64,000 nucleotides of DNA from Pelatocladus maniniholoensis HA4357-MV3 (GTDB lineage Bacteria; Cyanobacteriota; Cyanobacteriia; Cyanobacteriales; Nostocaceae): positions 40,299-104,298 of the forward strand of contig JAHHHW010000167.1 in the NCBI GenBank assembly GCA_019359115.1, given 5' to 3'. The position numbers were made by a program, and so were the translations under genes. This document shows, one piece after another, positions 1 to 8,440 of this stretch. The stretch's first letter is position 1. Each line of letters opens with the position of its first letter. The notes beneath the pieces were generated by a model, which was not told the DNA's origin, did no database searches, and saw only the letters and a program-made list of their open reading frames with translations.

Positions 1-2
1 GT

Positions 3-281
3 CCTCTAATTGTCGATCCAGTAGTTTTAACTGCTATTAATCGCCGCATTCTTTCACCCACAGATTTTATCATCGAACCAGTCAGTAATGCTGTTTCTCT
101 GACGAAAGAAGGGTTACATAAATTTTTGCGACTTTATCAAGAAAAGAAGCAAACAAAGTTTAAACATCCCGTCATGCAAAAGCAATACACCTATCAAGAA
201 TCTTTTGAACTACAAGCAAGATTACTGGGAAAATACCTCATGGGCGAAATTGACAAATATCCACCATTGATCATGAAGTAA
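3..281 (+). CDS. cas1: CRISPR-associated endonuclease Cas1, C-terminal fragment (window edge)
   Basis: The reading frame is open from the window edge to a TAA at 279-281 and gives 92 residues. It contains LIVDPVVLTAINRRIL and KEGLHKFLRLYQ, followed by a region ending ARLLGKYLMGEID, as in the C-terminal helical domain of Cas1. Cas1 forms the spacer-integration complex with Cas2. cas2 follows 85 bp downstream on the same strand, then leader and array, the usual order of an adaptation module. The N-terminal part and its metal ligands lie outside the window, so activity cannot be judged. Subtype cannot be assigned because no effector gene is visible. Confidence 0.85.
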   Translation, partial: PLIVDPVVLTAINRRILSPTDFIIEPVSNAVSLTKEGLHKFLRLYQEKKQTKFKHPVMQKQYTYQESFELQARLLGKYLMGEIDKYPPLIMK

Positions 282-366
282 TTTATTGGGTTGGTCATTT
301 GTCATTAGTGATCTTCCCCATCTCCCTTGTCTTCCTTGTCCCCTGTGTCTCCCTTGTCCTTTGTCT

Positions 367-639
367 ATGTTTATTGTCGTCAGTTACGATATTCCGGAAG
401 ATAAGCGTCGTACCAAAATCCACAAAGTTCTCAAATCTTATGGACAGTGGATGCAATATTCTGTGTTTGAGTGCAATCTGACGGAAACCCAATATGCTAA
501 ACTGAGGGCGCGGTTGGCAAAACTCATTAAACCTGATGAAGACAGCATCCGCTTCTATTTTCTTTGTGCTTGCTGTCAAGGTAAGGTTGAGCGCATTGGC
601 GGCGAAATGCCAATGGATACTACAGTGTTTTTTGCTTGA
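367..639 (+). CDS. cas2: CRISPR-associated endoribonuclease Cas2
   Basis: This 90-residue protein begins MFIVVSYDIPEDKRRTKIHK, the classic Cas2 ferredoxin-like start with the conserved Asp in the first beta strand (YDIP), and ends in the usual short beta-strand region (TTVFFA). I chose the ATG at 367. An open frame extends upstream to 286, but that part translates a low-complexity tandem repeat of the CCCTTGTC type (about 304-366), and 90 residues is the normal family length. Cas2 is the structural partner of Cas1 in spacer acquisition. It lies between cas1 and the leader, so the adaptation module reads toward the array. Confidence 0.93.
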   Translation: MFIVVSYDIPEDKRRTKIHKVLKSYGQWMQYSVFECNLTETQYAKLRARLAKLIKPDEDSIRFYFLCACCQGKVERIGGEMPMDTTVFFA

Positions 640-893
640 TGACGGTGCAGACCAGTAGGTGTAGAAAAAAAGCAGTCAATTTTTGGGGCTGAAATTCTTA
701 TTCTGTCTATGTTAGAGGCTGATTTGATGGTAAATGAGGTCTGCACCTTTTCTGTAAATCTTACCCTGACTAAGTTTGAGCCATTTTATATTCATTTGCT
801 CTTGACAGTGCGATCGCTCAAACGCTATATTTACTCTAGGTCTGCACCACTGAACCTTGAAAACCAAATACAGCAAGGCTTCTAAATCGAGCC
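640..893 (+). promoter_or_regulatory. CRISPR leader region
   Basis: This 254-bp AT-rich stretch separates cas2 from the first repeat. Since cas1-cas2 sit on this side and the degenerate repeat is at the other end, it should be the leader that carries the array promoter and spacer-integration signals. It holds the decamer GGTCTGCACC at 738-747 and 839-848 (exactly 101 bp apart) and its reverse complement GGTGCAGACC at 644-653. A HIP1-like GCGATCGC lies near 810. No coding frame is convincing. Confidence 0.7.
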
Positions 894-2229
894 GTTGCAA
901 CTAACATTAATCCCTATTAGGGATTGAAACAATACATGGTTAGCCAAAATTTCTAATCCTTTTGTTGCAACTAACATTAATCCCTATTAGGGATTGAAAC
1001 GTTGGATGCTACATGAGCCGCCTTTAATTCGTCCACAAAAAGTTGCAACTAACATTAATCCCTATTAGGGATTGAAACGACCGATCCAAAAAGCCGGGGA
1101 AATACCGAAAATTGGTTGCAACTAACATTAATCCCTATTAGGGATTGAAACCTACAGGTAATCTTGCCGATAAATTTATAATTATCGGTTGCAACTAACA
1201 TTAATCCCTATTAGGGATTGAAACCTTCGATTTCAACCGATTCAATATCAGAATTATCAAGTTGCAACTAACATTAATCCCTATTAGGGATTGAAACATA
1301 CAGATACTTGGCATAAGCCTCGGCGTATCTATGTTGCAACTAACATTAATCCCTATTAGGGATTGAAACTGATGATTACTGCGCTAGAAAAAGAGTATCA
1401 AGTTGCAACTAACATTAATCCCTATTAGGGATTGAAACATTCGCGATGCTGACGAAGCCTATAAATTACTAAGTTGCAACTAACATTAATCCCTATTAGG
1501 GATTGAAACTGAGAATTTGACCATGTACCAGCCATAACACCCGTTGCAACTAACATTAATCCCTATTAGGGATTGAAACATAAAAGGCGCAACCCAAAAA
1601 GGATGCTCAATGCGTTGCAACTAACATTAATCCCTATTAGGGATTGAAACAGTTTCAACAGGAGATTCTCAAAGCCCTAGATAAAAGTTGCAACTAACAT
1701 TAATCCCTATTAGGGATTGAAACTTAACTTACGCTCAGACTTGATGAACGCTTTTAGGTTGCAACTAACATTAATCCCTATTAGGGATTGAAACCCGATA
1801 TGTCGGGCAGGCGCGATCGCACGCCCAACGCCTTGTTGCAACTAACATTAATCCCTATTAGGGATTGAAACCTCTCACTATTTGCGCTTCATCAACAGAA
1901 AGCACAGGTTGCAACTAACATTAATCCCTATTAGGGATTGAAACAAAACTAATCCAACAGCGGCAGAAGCTACAGTACCGTTGCAACTAACATTAATCCC
2001 TATTAGGGATTGAAACTCAATATTGAAACAAAGGAACTTGAACCTAATGTTGCAACTAACATTAATCCCTATTAGGGATTGAAACACTTGCAGCCAGTGC
2101 AACCCCATCATGAGCGTGAGTGTTGCAACTAACATTAATCCCTATTAGGGATTGAAACACAGGAAACGAAAGCGAAGATTTAGTATTTACCCGTTGCAAC
2201 TAACATTAATCCCTATTAGGGATTGAAAT
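894..2229 (+). CRISPR. CRISPR array: 19 repeats of 37 bp, 18 spacers
   Basis: The 37-bp repeat begins GTTGCAACTAACATTAATC and ends TTAGGGATTGAAAC. It contains the inverted repeat AATCCC/GGGATT around TATTA, and ATTGAAAC would be the 8-nt crRNA 5' handle. Repeats start at 894, 964, 1042, 1115, 1188, 1261, 1333, 1402, 1473, 1543, 1614, 1687, 1758, 1835, 1908, 1980, 2049, 2122 and 2193. Spacers are about 32-41 bp and all differ. The last repeat ends in T instead of C, marking the distal (oldest) end, so transcription and growth are from the 894 side. The open frame antisense to 1878-2135 is a product of repeat translation, not a gene. Confidence 0.99.
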
Positions 2230-2416
2230 GGTATGATGATATGCAGATATATTTGGTTCTTCCGCTAATTTTATGGATAATTAATAGTAAAATGCCAGTT
2301 GAATAGACTGCGTAATCGAAAATTATTAACCCACATTCCGCACTTCAAGTTGAGGAATAATTACTATCCCTTCGGATATTGATAAATTATTATTCACTAT
2401 CCAGATGTTCTTGAGA

Positions 2417-3583
2417 TTAAGAAAGTAGATAATATTTTTGACAAGATGATGGCAGACAATTCAAAATAAAATGGCGTTCTGACGTTAAATTAATAATTTG
2501 ACTAACCCCATTTAAAGTTAAAAGATGAATTCCTTGAAAACATTGAAATACCCATCTTAATGTCGGACTAATCGTTAACTTTCCTAGTTGATTTTTGATT
2601 CCGATTTTGATTCGTTTTAAGCTACTTCTTCGTTCCCTTTGACCAAGATTATAAACTAACAAGCACAAAGACATTAAAAATAACATTGTTTCGATTCTTT
2701 CTGGGTTTTCTACAAATAAACTATCGGCAAAAAATAAAGGGTCTTTTAAAAATTAGGAGTTACGCACTTTACAAAATAACCATCTTGTATATTAACGTAA
2801 ATACGTTGTTTCAGGCTTTTAGAGGTCGCTTTTGATAGAAGAGCGATCGCCAAAATATGATTGAAAAACCCAGCTATAAGTCTTGAAAACGATACCTGTT
2901 ATTTTGGCTTTTCTGTCAATGCGTAAGTCCTAAAATCTAAATCCTCTCTCACAAGACTGTTGATTTTTATAATTTTTCAGAATTTCTGATGGCTCTAACT
3001 TATTTTCATGAACTAAATTAGTTGCTAAAATAAATCTTCCAGCTTCTTTTCTTCGTATTTCTATCTCTTCTGGTTTTTCATAAACCATTCCTTCCATTTT
3101 ACAAATAATCTTATTGTCTTTAGATTTACTTTCAATAAGTTTAACTTCTTTAATTTCAAACAGTTTCAATTTTTTGTTGATGACTTTTAGCTTATATCGA
3201 GCTTGCTCCGGAGTTTCAAAATTTTCTTTTTTTAATTCTTTAAGTAGTTTTTCAACTTTATCTTTTTCTTGTTTTAGCTTTTTATCTAGCTTGTCTAAAT
3301 CACTATCTTTTCTTTTTTGACTTTCTACTATTAGCCAAACTTGCTTAATTCCACCATAATTGACTATTTCTTCTTTCCATGTGTATCCGTCTAAATTTTG
3401 AGTTGCTCTTTTTTCTTTTTCTTCTTTTTTTTCTTCTTTACTTATCTCTTCTATCTCTACAGACTGAACTAATTCTTGTGCTTTCTTAATTGTCATTGGT
3501 ACCCGACTTATCCATTTTAAATGTTCAATTAGTTTGAGTAGATGATCGATATTTTTAATTTCTGCTTTTGATGTTGGAGACAT
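2417..3583 (-). pseudogene. IS1634-family transposase, deleted and interrupted
   Basis: The N-terminal piece (2930-3583, 217 residues) starts MSPTSKAEIKNIDHL and jumps straight into LIEHLKWISRVPMT, a segment that in full-length relatives, as I remember them, lies about 200 residues further on; an in-frame internal deletion is inferred. It continues to SCERGFRF, where a MITE (2753-2933) introduces a stop. On the other side the same frame resumes with LKDPLFFADS and runs to SCQKYYLLS at 2417 through the conserved MLFLMSLCLLVYNLGQRE and TLRWVFQCFQG. Removing the MITE plus 2 bp restores one frame of about 327 residues, against roughly 540 for an intact family member. The deletion removes the N-terminal part of the catalytic region. 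Confidence 0.8.
2753..2933. mobile_element. 181-bp MITE inserted in the IS1634 transposase
   Basis: The ends are TTAGGAGTTACGCA (2753-2766) and TGCGTAAGTCCTAA (2920-2933), a 14-bp terminal inverted repeat with one mismatch. The interior has no coding frame and contains a GCGATCGC. Excising it with two flanking A residues rejoins the transposase frame exactly (GFRF followed by LKDP), which fixes the insertion boundary; the target duplication is at most a few A residues. A related element lies at 62478-62572, and one end-like motif at 34948-34959. Confidence 0.8.
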
Positions 3584-3836
3584 TTTTTCTCTCTAAAATA
3601 TTTTTGAGTTTTTTTGATTGTCTCACTTTTGGTATCTAAGTAATTTGGCACGATAAACGATAAAACAATGTATATTGAGTTTTCTAAAAAGCTTGAAACT
3701 AAGTATTCATAGTCTATGTAATCACTGTATAGTTTGTTACTGCTCGGCTAATTCCTAATACTGACTTAATTAAAGCTTATGAGTATTTTTATTTACTCGC
3801 ACCAGAGAGTTCTAGTGTAGCATAAAATACTACATA

Positions 3837-4085
3837 TTGAAGTGCGGAATGTGGGTTATAGAATTACAGAAACACAACGTATGCCAGACTAAAACGCTTA
3901 TATTACCAACTAATGTAGATTTATTTGAAGGAGAACAAACACGTAATCAAACTGATGCAATTGTATTCTTTTTAATGACACTGATTTCACTGTTTGCTAT
4001 CTTTTATACTGCTGGTGTGTTCTCTATAAATCAAGATATCAAATTGCTAAAAAATCAGTCATCTGTGTTGGAAAAAGTAAATTAG
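3837..4085 (+). CDS. Possible small membrane protein, start supplied by IS terminal repeat
   Basis: This 82-residue frame begins inside the inverted repeat of the neighbouring insertion sequence. It contains one hydrophobic stretch (AIVFFLMTLISLFAIFYTAG, about residues 42-61) followed by a polar tail. There is no recognisable family. The first 20 or so residues are probably not original: either the 5' end of a real gene was replaced when the element inserted, or the frame is not a gene. A weak alternative is translation from an unseen non-ATG start downstream. Confidence 0.25.
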   Translation: MKCGMWVIELQKHNVCQTKTLILPTNVDLFEGEQTRNQTDAIVFFLMTLISLFAIFYTAGVFSINQDIKLLKNQSSVLEKVN

Positions 4086-4265
4086 CAGTTATTCATAAGT
4101 CAGAATGTGATCACTTGGAAATAAGACATAGATTTGCGGACTAATTTTTCATGGGTTATGATTTGCTGTTCACGACGAAGTACTGAGTAGTAGTTATTCA
4201 AAATAGTTAAAGTAGTGTAGATAACTTCTCTGGTCTCCAATATCAAATCAGTAAGAGTGTGAGGA

Positions 4266-4811
4266 ATGACTAATTTTACTAAATATCGCAAACGTCGCCA
4301 ATTCAAAAGAAAATCTTTAGGTTTATTGTTGGTAGTCATAACTTGGAGTTTGGCTATGGGTTGGCTGATCTCATTCGCAACTAATGCTCAAGGCGCAACT
4401 CCTACTTCTGAAATAGGAACTGTAGATGTAGTACCTGCTCAGTACCAACTCGGTCAAGAACTTTACTTAGAAAACTGCTCTAGCTGTCATCTTGCTCTAC
4501 CACCACAAGTTTTACCTACCCAAACTTGGAAAAATATTCTGCAAGATTCGCAACATTACGGCGCTCAAGTTCAGCCTCTTGTTGATCCACCACGCATTTT
4601 GGTTTGGAGATATCTTTCCACTTTTTCTCGTTCTATCCGAGAAGACGAACAAATACCCTATCGCGTCAACAACTCTCGTTTTTTCAAAGCTTTGCATCCC
4701 CAAGTCCAACTTCCACGTTCTGTGGAGATAAATAGCTGTGTCTCCTGTCATCCGAGTGCCAATGAGTATAATTTCCGCCGTCTGACACCAGAGTGGGAAA
4801 ACACACAGTAA
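4266..4811 (+). CDS. Dihaem cytochrome c family protein
   Basis: The 181-residue protein has a basic N-terminus, a hydrophobic segment at about residues 19-37 (signal peptide or anchor) and two haem-binding CxxCH motifs, CSSCH at 71-75 and CVSCH at 158-162. This two-haem arrangement with LYLENCSSCH near the start of the mature domain matches the dihaem cytochrome c family (DHC) found in cyanobacteria. It should act in the thylakoid lumen or periplasm in electron transfer; partner and pathway are unknown. The ATG at 4266 follows GAGGA, a plausible ribosome binding site. A hairpin TCCCCA-TCT-TGGGGA at 4821-4835 follows the stop codon. Confidence 0.8.
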   Translation: MTNFTKYRKRRQFKRKSLGLLLVVITWSLAMGWLISFATNAQGATPTSEIGTVDVVPAQYQLGQELYLENCSSCHLALPPQVLPTQTWKNILQDSQHYGAQVQPLVDPPRILVWRYLSTFSRSIREDEQIPYRVNNSRFFKALHPQVQLPRSVEINSCVSCHPSANEYNFRRLTPEWENTQ

Positions 4812-5230
4812 TTGCCTAATTCCCCATCTTGGGGATGGGCGATCGCTACTTGAGCATGGTCGGGCTTCACTGCTTCATCTGGAAGCGAAATGATACTATT
4901 AATAAAGTTTCAAATATAAACTCCTAATTTAAAGCCATCATTTAGTAACTAGATTGGTTTGTCTTGTTGCTGTTTTTGCTGGAAATTTCCATTGCCAACC
5001 CATTTATAGAGCATGAAATTCAGTGAACAGTGAACAGTTATCAAGCGTATGGTAGAGGTATGTTACCCGCAACTAACGACTAATTACCACCAATAGGTGG
5101 GGACTTTAACCCAAAGGACAAAACTGATAACTGATAACTGATAACTGATAAAACTCAGTTGGGTCAAATGCTTATAATCATATCCAAACCTAAAATTCCC
5201 GTCCCCGTTGATTTTGTTAAATAATCTGCC
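4812..5230. other. Intergenic region upstream of secA with CTGATAA tandem repeats
   Basis: No coding frame is supported in these 419 bp. They hold a short GC-rich hairpin just after the cytochrome gene (4821-4835), a GCGATCGC, a CCACC-AATA-GGTGG hairpin near 5089-5102, and a heptanucleotide tandem array of the CTGATAA type at about 5127-5155. The secA promoter must lie here but I cannot place it with confidence. Confidence 0.5.
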
Positions 5231-8026
5231 ATGCTAAAAACTTTGTTGGGCGACCCCAACGCTCGTAAGCTTAAAAAATATCAACCTTACATTACTGAAA
5301 TTAACCTCTTAGAGGAAGATATCAAAGTTCTTTCTGATGATGAACTCAAGGGTAAAACAGTAGAGTTTAAGCAGCGTCTGGCTAAAGGCGAAACTCTCGA
5401 CGACATTCTGGGCGAAGCTTTTGCTGTAATCAGGGAAGCCGGACGACGAGTCTTGGGGTTGCGGCACTTTGATGTCCAGTTGTTGGGTGGTGTAATTTTG
5501 CACTCAGGGCAAATTGCCGAAATGAAAACTGGTGAAGGTAAAACCCTAGTTGCAACTTTACCGAGTTATTTAAATGCTCTGACAGGTAAAGGTGTACACG
5601 TAGTTACTGTTAACGATTACCTGGCTCGTCGGGACGCGGAATGGATGGGACAGGTGCATCGCTTCATGGGTTTGAGTGTAGGCCTAATTCAAGCCAGCAT
5701 GACGCCCCAAGAACGTAAGAAAAACTATGACTGTGATATTACTTACGTTACCAATAGTGAAGTAGGTTTTGATTACCTACGAGATAATATGGCAACATCA
5801 ATCACAGATGTAGTGCAACGCCCCTTTAACTACTGTGTGATTGACGAGGTAGATTCAATCTTAGTTGACGAAGCACGGACACCATTAATTATCTCTGGGC
5901 AAGTCGAACGACCCACAGAAAAATACACAGAAGCAGCCCGAATCGCCGCCTCTTTGCAAAAAGATGAGCATTATGAAGTAGATGAAAAAGCCCGAAACGT
6001 GCTGTTAACAGATGAGGGTTTTGCTGAAGCAGAAGAACTTTTGCAAGTAAAAGATTTATTTGATCCAGAAGATCCTTGGGCGCACTTTGTTTTTAATGCC
6101 ATTAAAGCCAAAGAACTGTTCCTCAAAGACGTTAATTACATTGTCCGTAATGACGAAGTAGTAATTGTCGATGAATTTACCGGGCGGGTGCTACCGGGAC
6201 GACGTTGGAGCGATGGACTACACCAAGCAATTGAAGCCAAAGAACATGTAGACATTCAACCAGAAACTCAGACTCTAGCAACAATTACTTATCAAAACCT
6301 GTTTTTGCTGTATCCGAAACTAGGTGGAATGACAGGAACGGCAAAAACAGAAGAAGTCGAATTTGAAAAAATTTACAAATTAGAAGTAGCTGTCATTCCT
6401 ACTAATCGGATCAGAAGACGAGAAGACTTGTCCGATATGGTGTTTAAGAATGAAGCAGGTAAGTGGCGAGCGATCGCCAAAGAATGTGCCGAAATGCACC
6501 AACTTGGTAGACCTGTCTTAGTCGGAACCACAAGTGTTGAAAAATCTGAGTATCTCAGCCAGCTGTTGAAGCAAATGGAGATTCCCTATGAATTGCTCAA
6601 CGCCCGACCGGAAAACGTAGAGCGGGAAGCGGAGATCGTCGCTCAAGCGGGACGTAAAGGTGCTGTGACGATTGCCACCAATATGGCAGGTAGAGGTACG
6701 GATATTATCTTGGGTGGTAACTCCGAATATATGGCTCGTTTGAAGATGCGGGAATACTTTATGCCCCGAATCGTTAAGCCAGAAGATGAAGATATGTTTA
6801 GCGTCCACAGAGCAGCTGGTTTACCTCCCAGTTCCAGTGGTGCTGGACAAGGCTTTGTCCCTGGGAAAAAAGTTAAAACTTGGAAAGCTTCGCCCCAAGT
6901 TTTTCCAACTCAACTTTCTAAAGAAACAGAACAGCTGCTCAAACAAGCAGTAGAAATGGCAGTCCAAGCCTACGGCGATCGCAGTTTACCAGAATTGGAA
7001 GCAGAGGAAAAAATCGCTGTAGCCGCCGAAAAAGCCCCCACTGACGACCCTGTAATTCAAAAATTTCGGGAAGCCTACAAACTGATCAAACAAGAGTATG
7101 AAGTGTTCACCAGTCGCGAACACCAAGAAGTAGTAGACTTGGGAGGCTTACACGTAATTGGTACAGAACGCCACGAATCACGACGGATTGATAACCAATT
7201 ACGGGGACGTGCGGGACGCCAAGGCGACCCTGGTTCCACGAGATTTTTCCTCAGTTTAGAAGATAACTTGATGCGGATTTTTGGTGGCGATCGCGTCGCT
7301 AAATTAATGGAAGCCTTCCGCGTTGAAGAAGATATGCCAATCGAATCTGGAATGCTGACCCGCAGCTTAGAAGGCGCCCAGAAAAAAGTCGAAACCTACT
7401 ACTACGATATCCGTAAACAGGTATTTGAATACGACGAGGTGATGAACAACCAACGTCGTGCGATTTACGCAGAACGCCGCCGAGTTTTAGAAGGACAAGA
7501 CCTCAAAGAACAAGTTATTGAGTACGCCGAAAGAACGATGGATGACATCGTTAACTACTACATCAATCCAGACCTACCCTCAGAAGAGTGGGAACTAGAC
7601 AAATTAGTCGAGAAAGTCAAAGAATTTGTTTATTTACTAGCAGACTTACAATCATCTCAACTAGTAGATATGTCAATGGGTGAAATTAAAGCTTTCTTGC
7701 ACGAACAAGTGCGAATTGCCTACGACATGAAGGAAGCCCAAATAGACCAAATTCAACCCGGATTGATGCGTCAAGCCGAACGCTTCTTTATTTTGCAGCG
7801 CATCGATACCCTCTGGCGGGAACACCTGCAACAAATGGATGCTTTGCGCGAGTCCGTAGGATTACGGGGTTATGGTCAAAAAGACCCATTGATTGAATAC
7901 AAGACCGAGGGTTACGAACTCTTCTTGGATATGATGACCAATATTCGCCGAGATGTCGTCTACTCCTTGTTTATGTTCCAACCTCAGCCTCAAGCAGTAG
8001 TGCAAACATCTTCAGAGATGGTGTAG
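5231..8026 (+). CDS. secA: Preprotein translocase ATPase SecA
   Basis: The 931-residue protein is the motor ATPase that drives preproteins through SecYEG in plasma and thylakoid membranes. It shows the Walker A segment MKTGEGKT (about residues 98-105), the DEAD-type [17 protein letters not shown], the preprotein-binding region, NMAGRGTDI and [16 protein letters not shown] of the second nucleotide-binding fold, and the helical scaffold [14 protein letters not shown]. Length and start ([19 protein letters not shown]) fit cyanobacterial SecA. The C-terminus ends in a QPQPQ stretch without the zinc-binding cysteines found in E. coli SecA. It appears to be transcribed alone. Confidence 0.98.
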   Translation: MLKTLLGDPNARKLKKYQPYITEINLLEEDIKVLSDDELKGKTVEFKQRLAKGETLDDILGEAFAVIREAGRRVLGLRHFDVQLLGGVILHSGQIAEMKTGEGKTLVATLPSYLNALTGKGVHVVTVNDYLARRDAEWMGQVHRFMGLSVGLIQASMTPQERKKNYDCDITYVTNSEVGFDYLRDNMATSITDVVQRPFNYCVIDEVDSILVDEARTPLIISGQVERPTEKYTEAARIAASLQKDEHYEVDEKARNVLLTDEGFAEAEELLQVKDLFDPEDPWAHFVFNAIKAKELFLKDVNYIVRNDEVVIVDEFTGRVLPGRRWSDGLHQAIEAKEHVDIQPETQTLATITYQNLFLLYPKLGGMTGTAKTEEVEFEKIYKLEVAVIPTNRIRRREDLSDMVFKNEAGKWRAIAKECAEMHQLGRPVLVGTTSVEKSEYLSQLLKQMEIPYELLNARPENVEREAEIVAQAGRKGAVTIATNMAGRGTDIILGGNSEYMARLKMREYFMPRIVKPEDEDMFSVHRAAGLPPSSSGAGQGFVPGKKVKTWKASPQVFPTQLSKETEQLLKQAVEMAVQAYGDRSLPELEAEEKIAVAAEKAPTDDPVIQKFREAYKLIKQEYEVFTSREHQEVVDLGGLHVIGTERHESRRIDNQLRGRAGRQGDPGSTRFFLSLEDNLMRIFGGDRVAKLMEAFRVEEDMPIESGMLTRSLEGAQKKVETYYYDIRKQVFEYDEVMNNQRRAIYAERRRVLEGQDLKEQVIEYAERTMDDIVNYYINPDLPSEEWELDKLVEKVKEFVYLLADLQSSQLVDMSMGEIKAFLHEQVRIAYDMKEAQIDQIQPGLMRQAERFFILQRIDTLWREHLQQMDALRESVGLRGYGQKDPLIEYKTEGYELFLDMMTNIRRDVVYSLFMFQPQPQAVVQTSSEMV

Positions 8027-8027
8027 G

Positions 8028-8060
8028 TTGACATCCTCCCACAGCTAAAAGCCTGTGGGA
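8028..8060 (+). repeat. Hairpin after secA resembling an IS200/IS605 end
   Basis: Immediately after the secA stop codon lies TTGACATCCTCCCACAG, then CTAAAAGC, then CTGTGGGA. The 8-bp stem is 8037-8044 with 8053-8060. The motif (TTGACATCCTCCC, hairpin, GGGATT) is what I know from the ends of IS200/IS605-type elements in cyanobacteria, but no tnpA or tnpB gene is present. It may be a leftover end or may simply serve as a transcription terminator of secA; it lacks a long T run. Confidence 0.5.
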
Positions 8061-8076
8061 TTGTCCTCTAATCACT

Positions 8077-8295
8077 TCAAACTACTTGCCACCAGCCGAA
8101 AGCCGGGCCAATGAAACGAATTGTCACCCAAGCTGCAACCATAACGCCAATGCCAATCCAAGCACCACGAGTAGTCCATTTTACAAAAAGTTCTGCTTGT
8201 GACTTTGTGATCGCAACCCAAGGCATAATGCGCTCTTGTTCGGGTTGACCGTATTTTTTTCCCAGTGCTTCTTTACGACGCTTTGCTTCACCCAT
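8077..8295 (-). CDS. DUF2839-type small membrane protein
   Basis: This is a 72-residue cyanobacterial protein starting MGEAKRRKEALGKKYG, with a charged N-terminal half and one hydrophobic segment (AWIGIGVMVAAWVTIRFIG) ending in FGWWQVV. The pattern matches the DUF2839 family as I remember it; function is unknown. I chose the ATG at 8295 rather than the in-frame GTG at 8304, because AGGTGA lies just upstream of the ATG and family members begin MGEAKRR. It faces secA tail to tail. Confidence 0.75.
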   Translation of the reverse strand: MGEAKRRKEALGKKYGQPEQERIMPWVAITKSQAELFVKWTTRGAWIGIGVMVAAWVTIRFIGPAFGWWQVV

Positions 8296-8440
8296 TTGCT
8301 TCACCTACGACTAAAATTCAAAAAATTCAACAAAATTCTTGTTTTATATATTAAATACCAGATGTGTATTTTGTTGATTATTGTTTGTTGGTTGGAGAAA
8401 GAAACCACTAACTATGAACTACCAACCACCAATACAATTT

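Larger units (their letters stand above)
2330..3855 (-). mobile_element. IS1634-family insertion sequence, internally deleted
   Basis: The element is bounded by perfect 19-bp inverted repeats, CCCACATTCCGCACTTCAA at 2330-2348 and its reverse complement at 3837-3855. It carries on the minus strand a transposase-derived frame that looks like the IS1634 family abundant in cyanobacteria, but with most of the N-terminal half missing and a 181-bp MITE inserted. I see no clear target duplication (flanks ATTAA and TTATA). The same terminal repeats bound a 180-bp element at 62070-62249. The element cannot be autonomous. Confidence 0.85.

Noticed and set aside
286..366. N-terminal extension of Cas2 starting at 286
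   Set aside because: The extension is a low-complexity tandem repeat and Cas2 normally starts at the MFIVVSYD position.
1878..2135. Minus-strand open frame of 85 codons over the CRISPR array
   Set aside because: It is a translation of the repeat (recurring FQSLIGINVSCN) and cannot be a gene.
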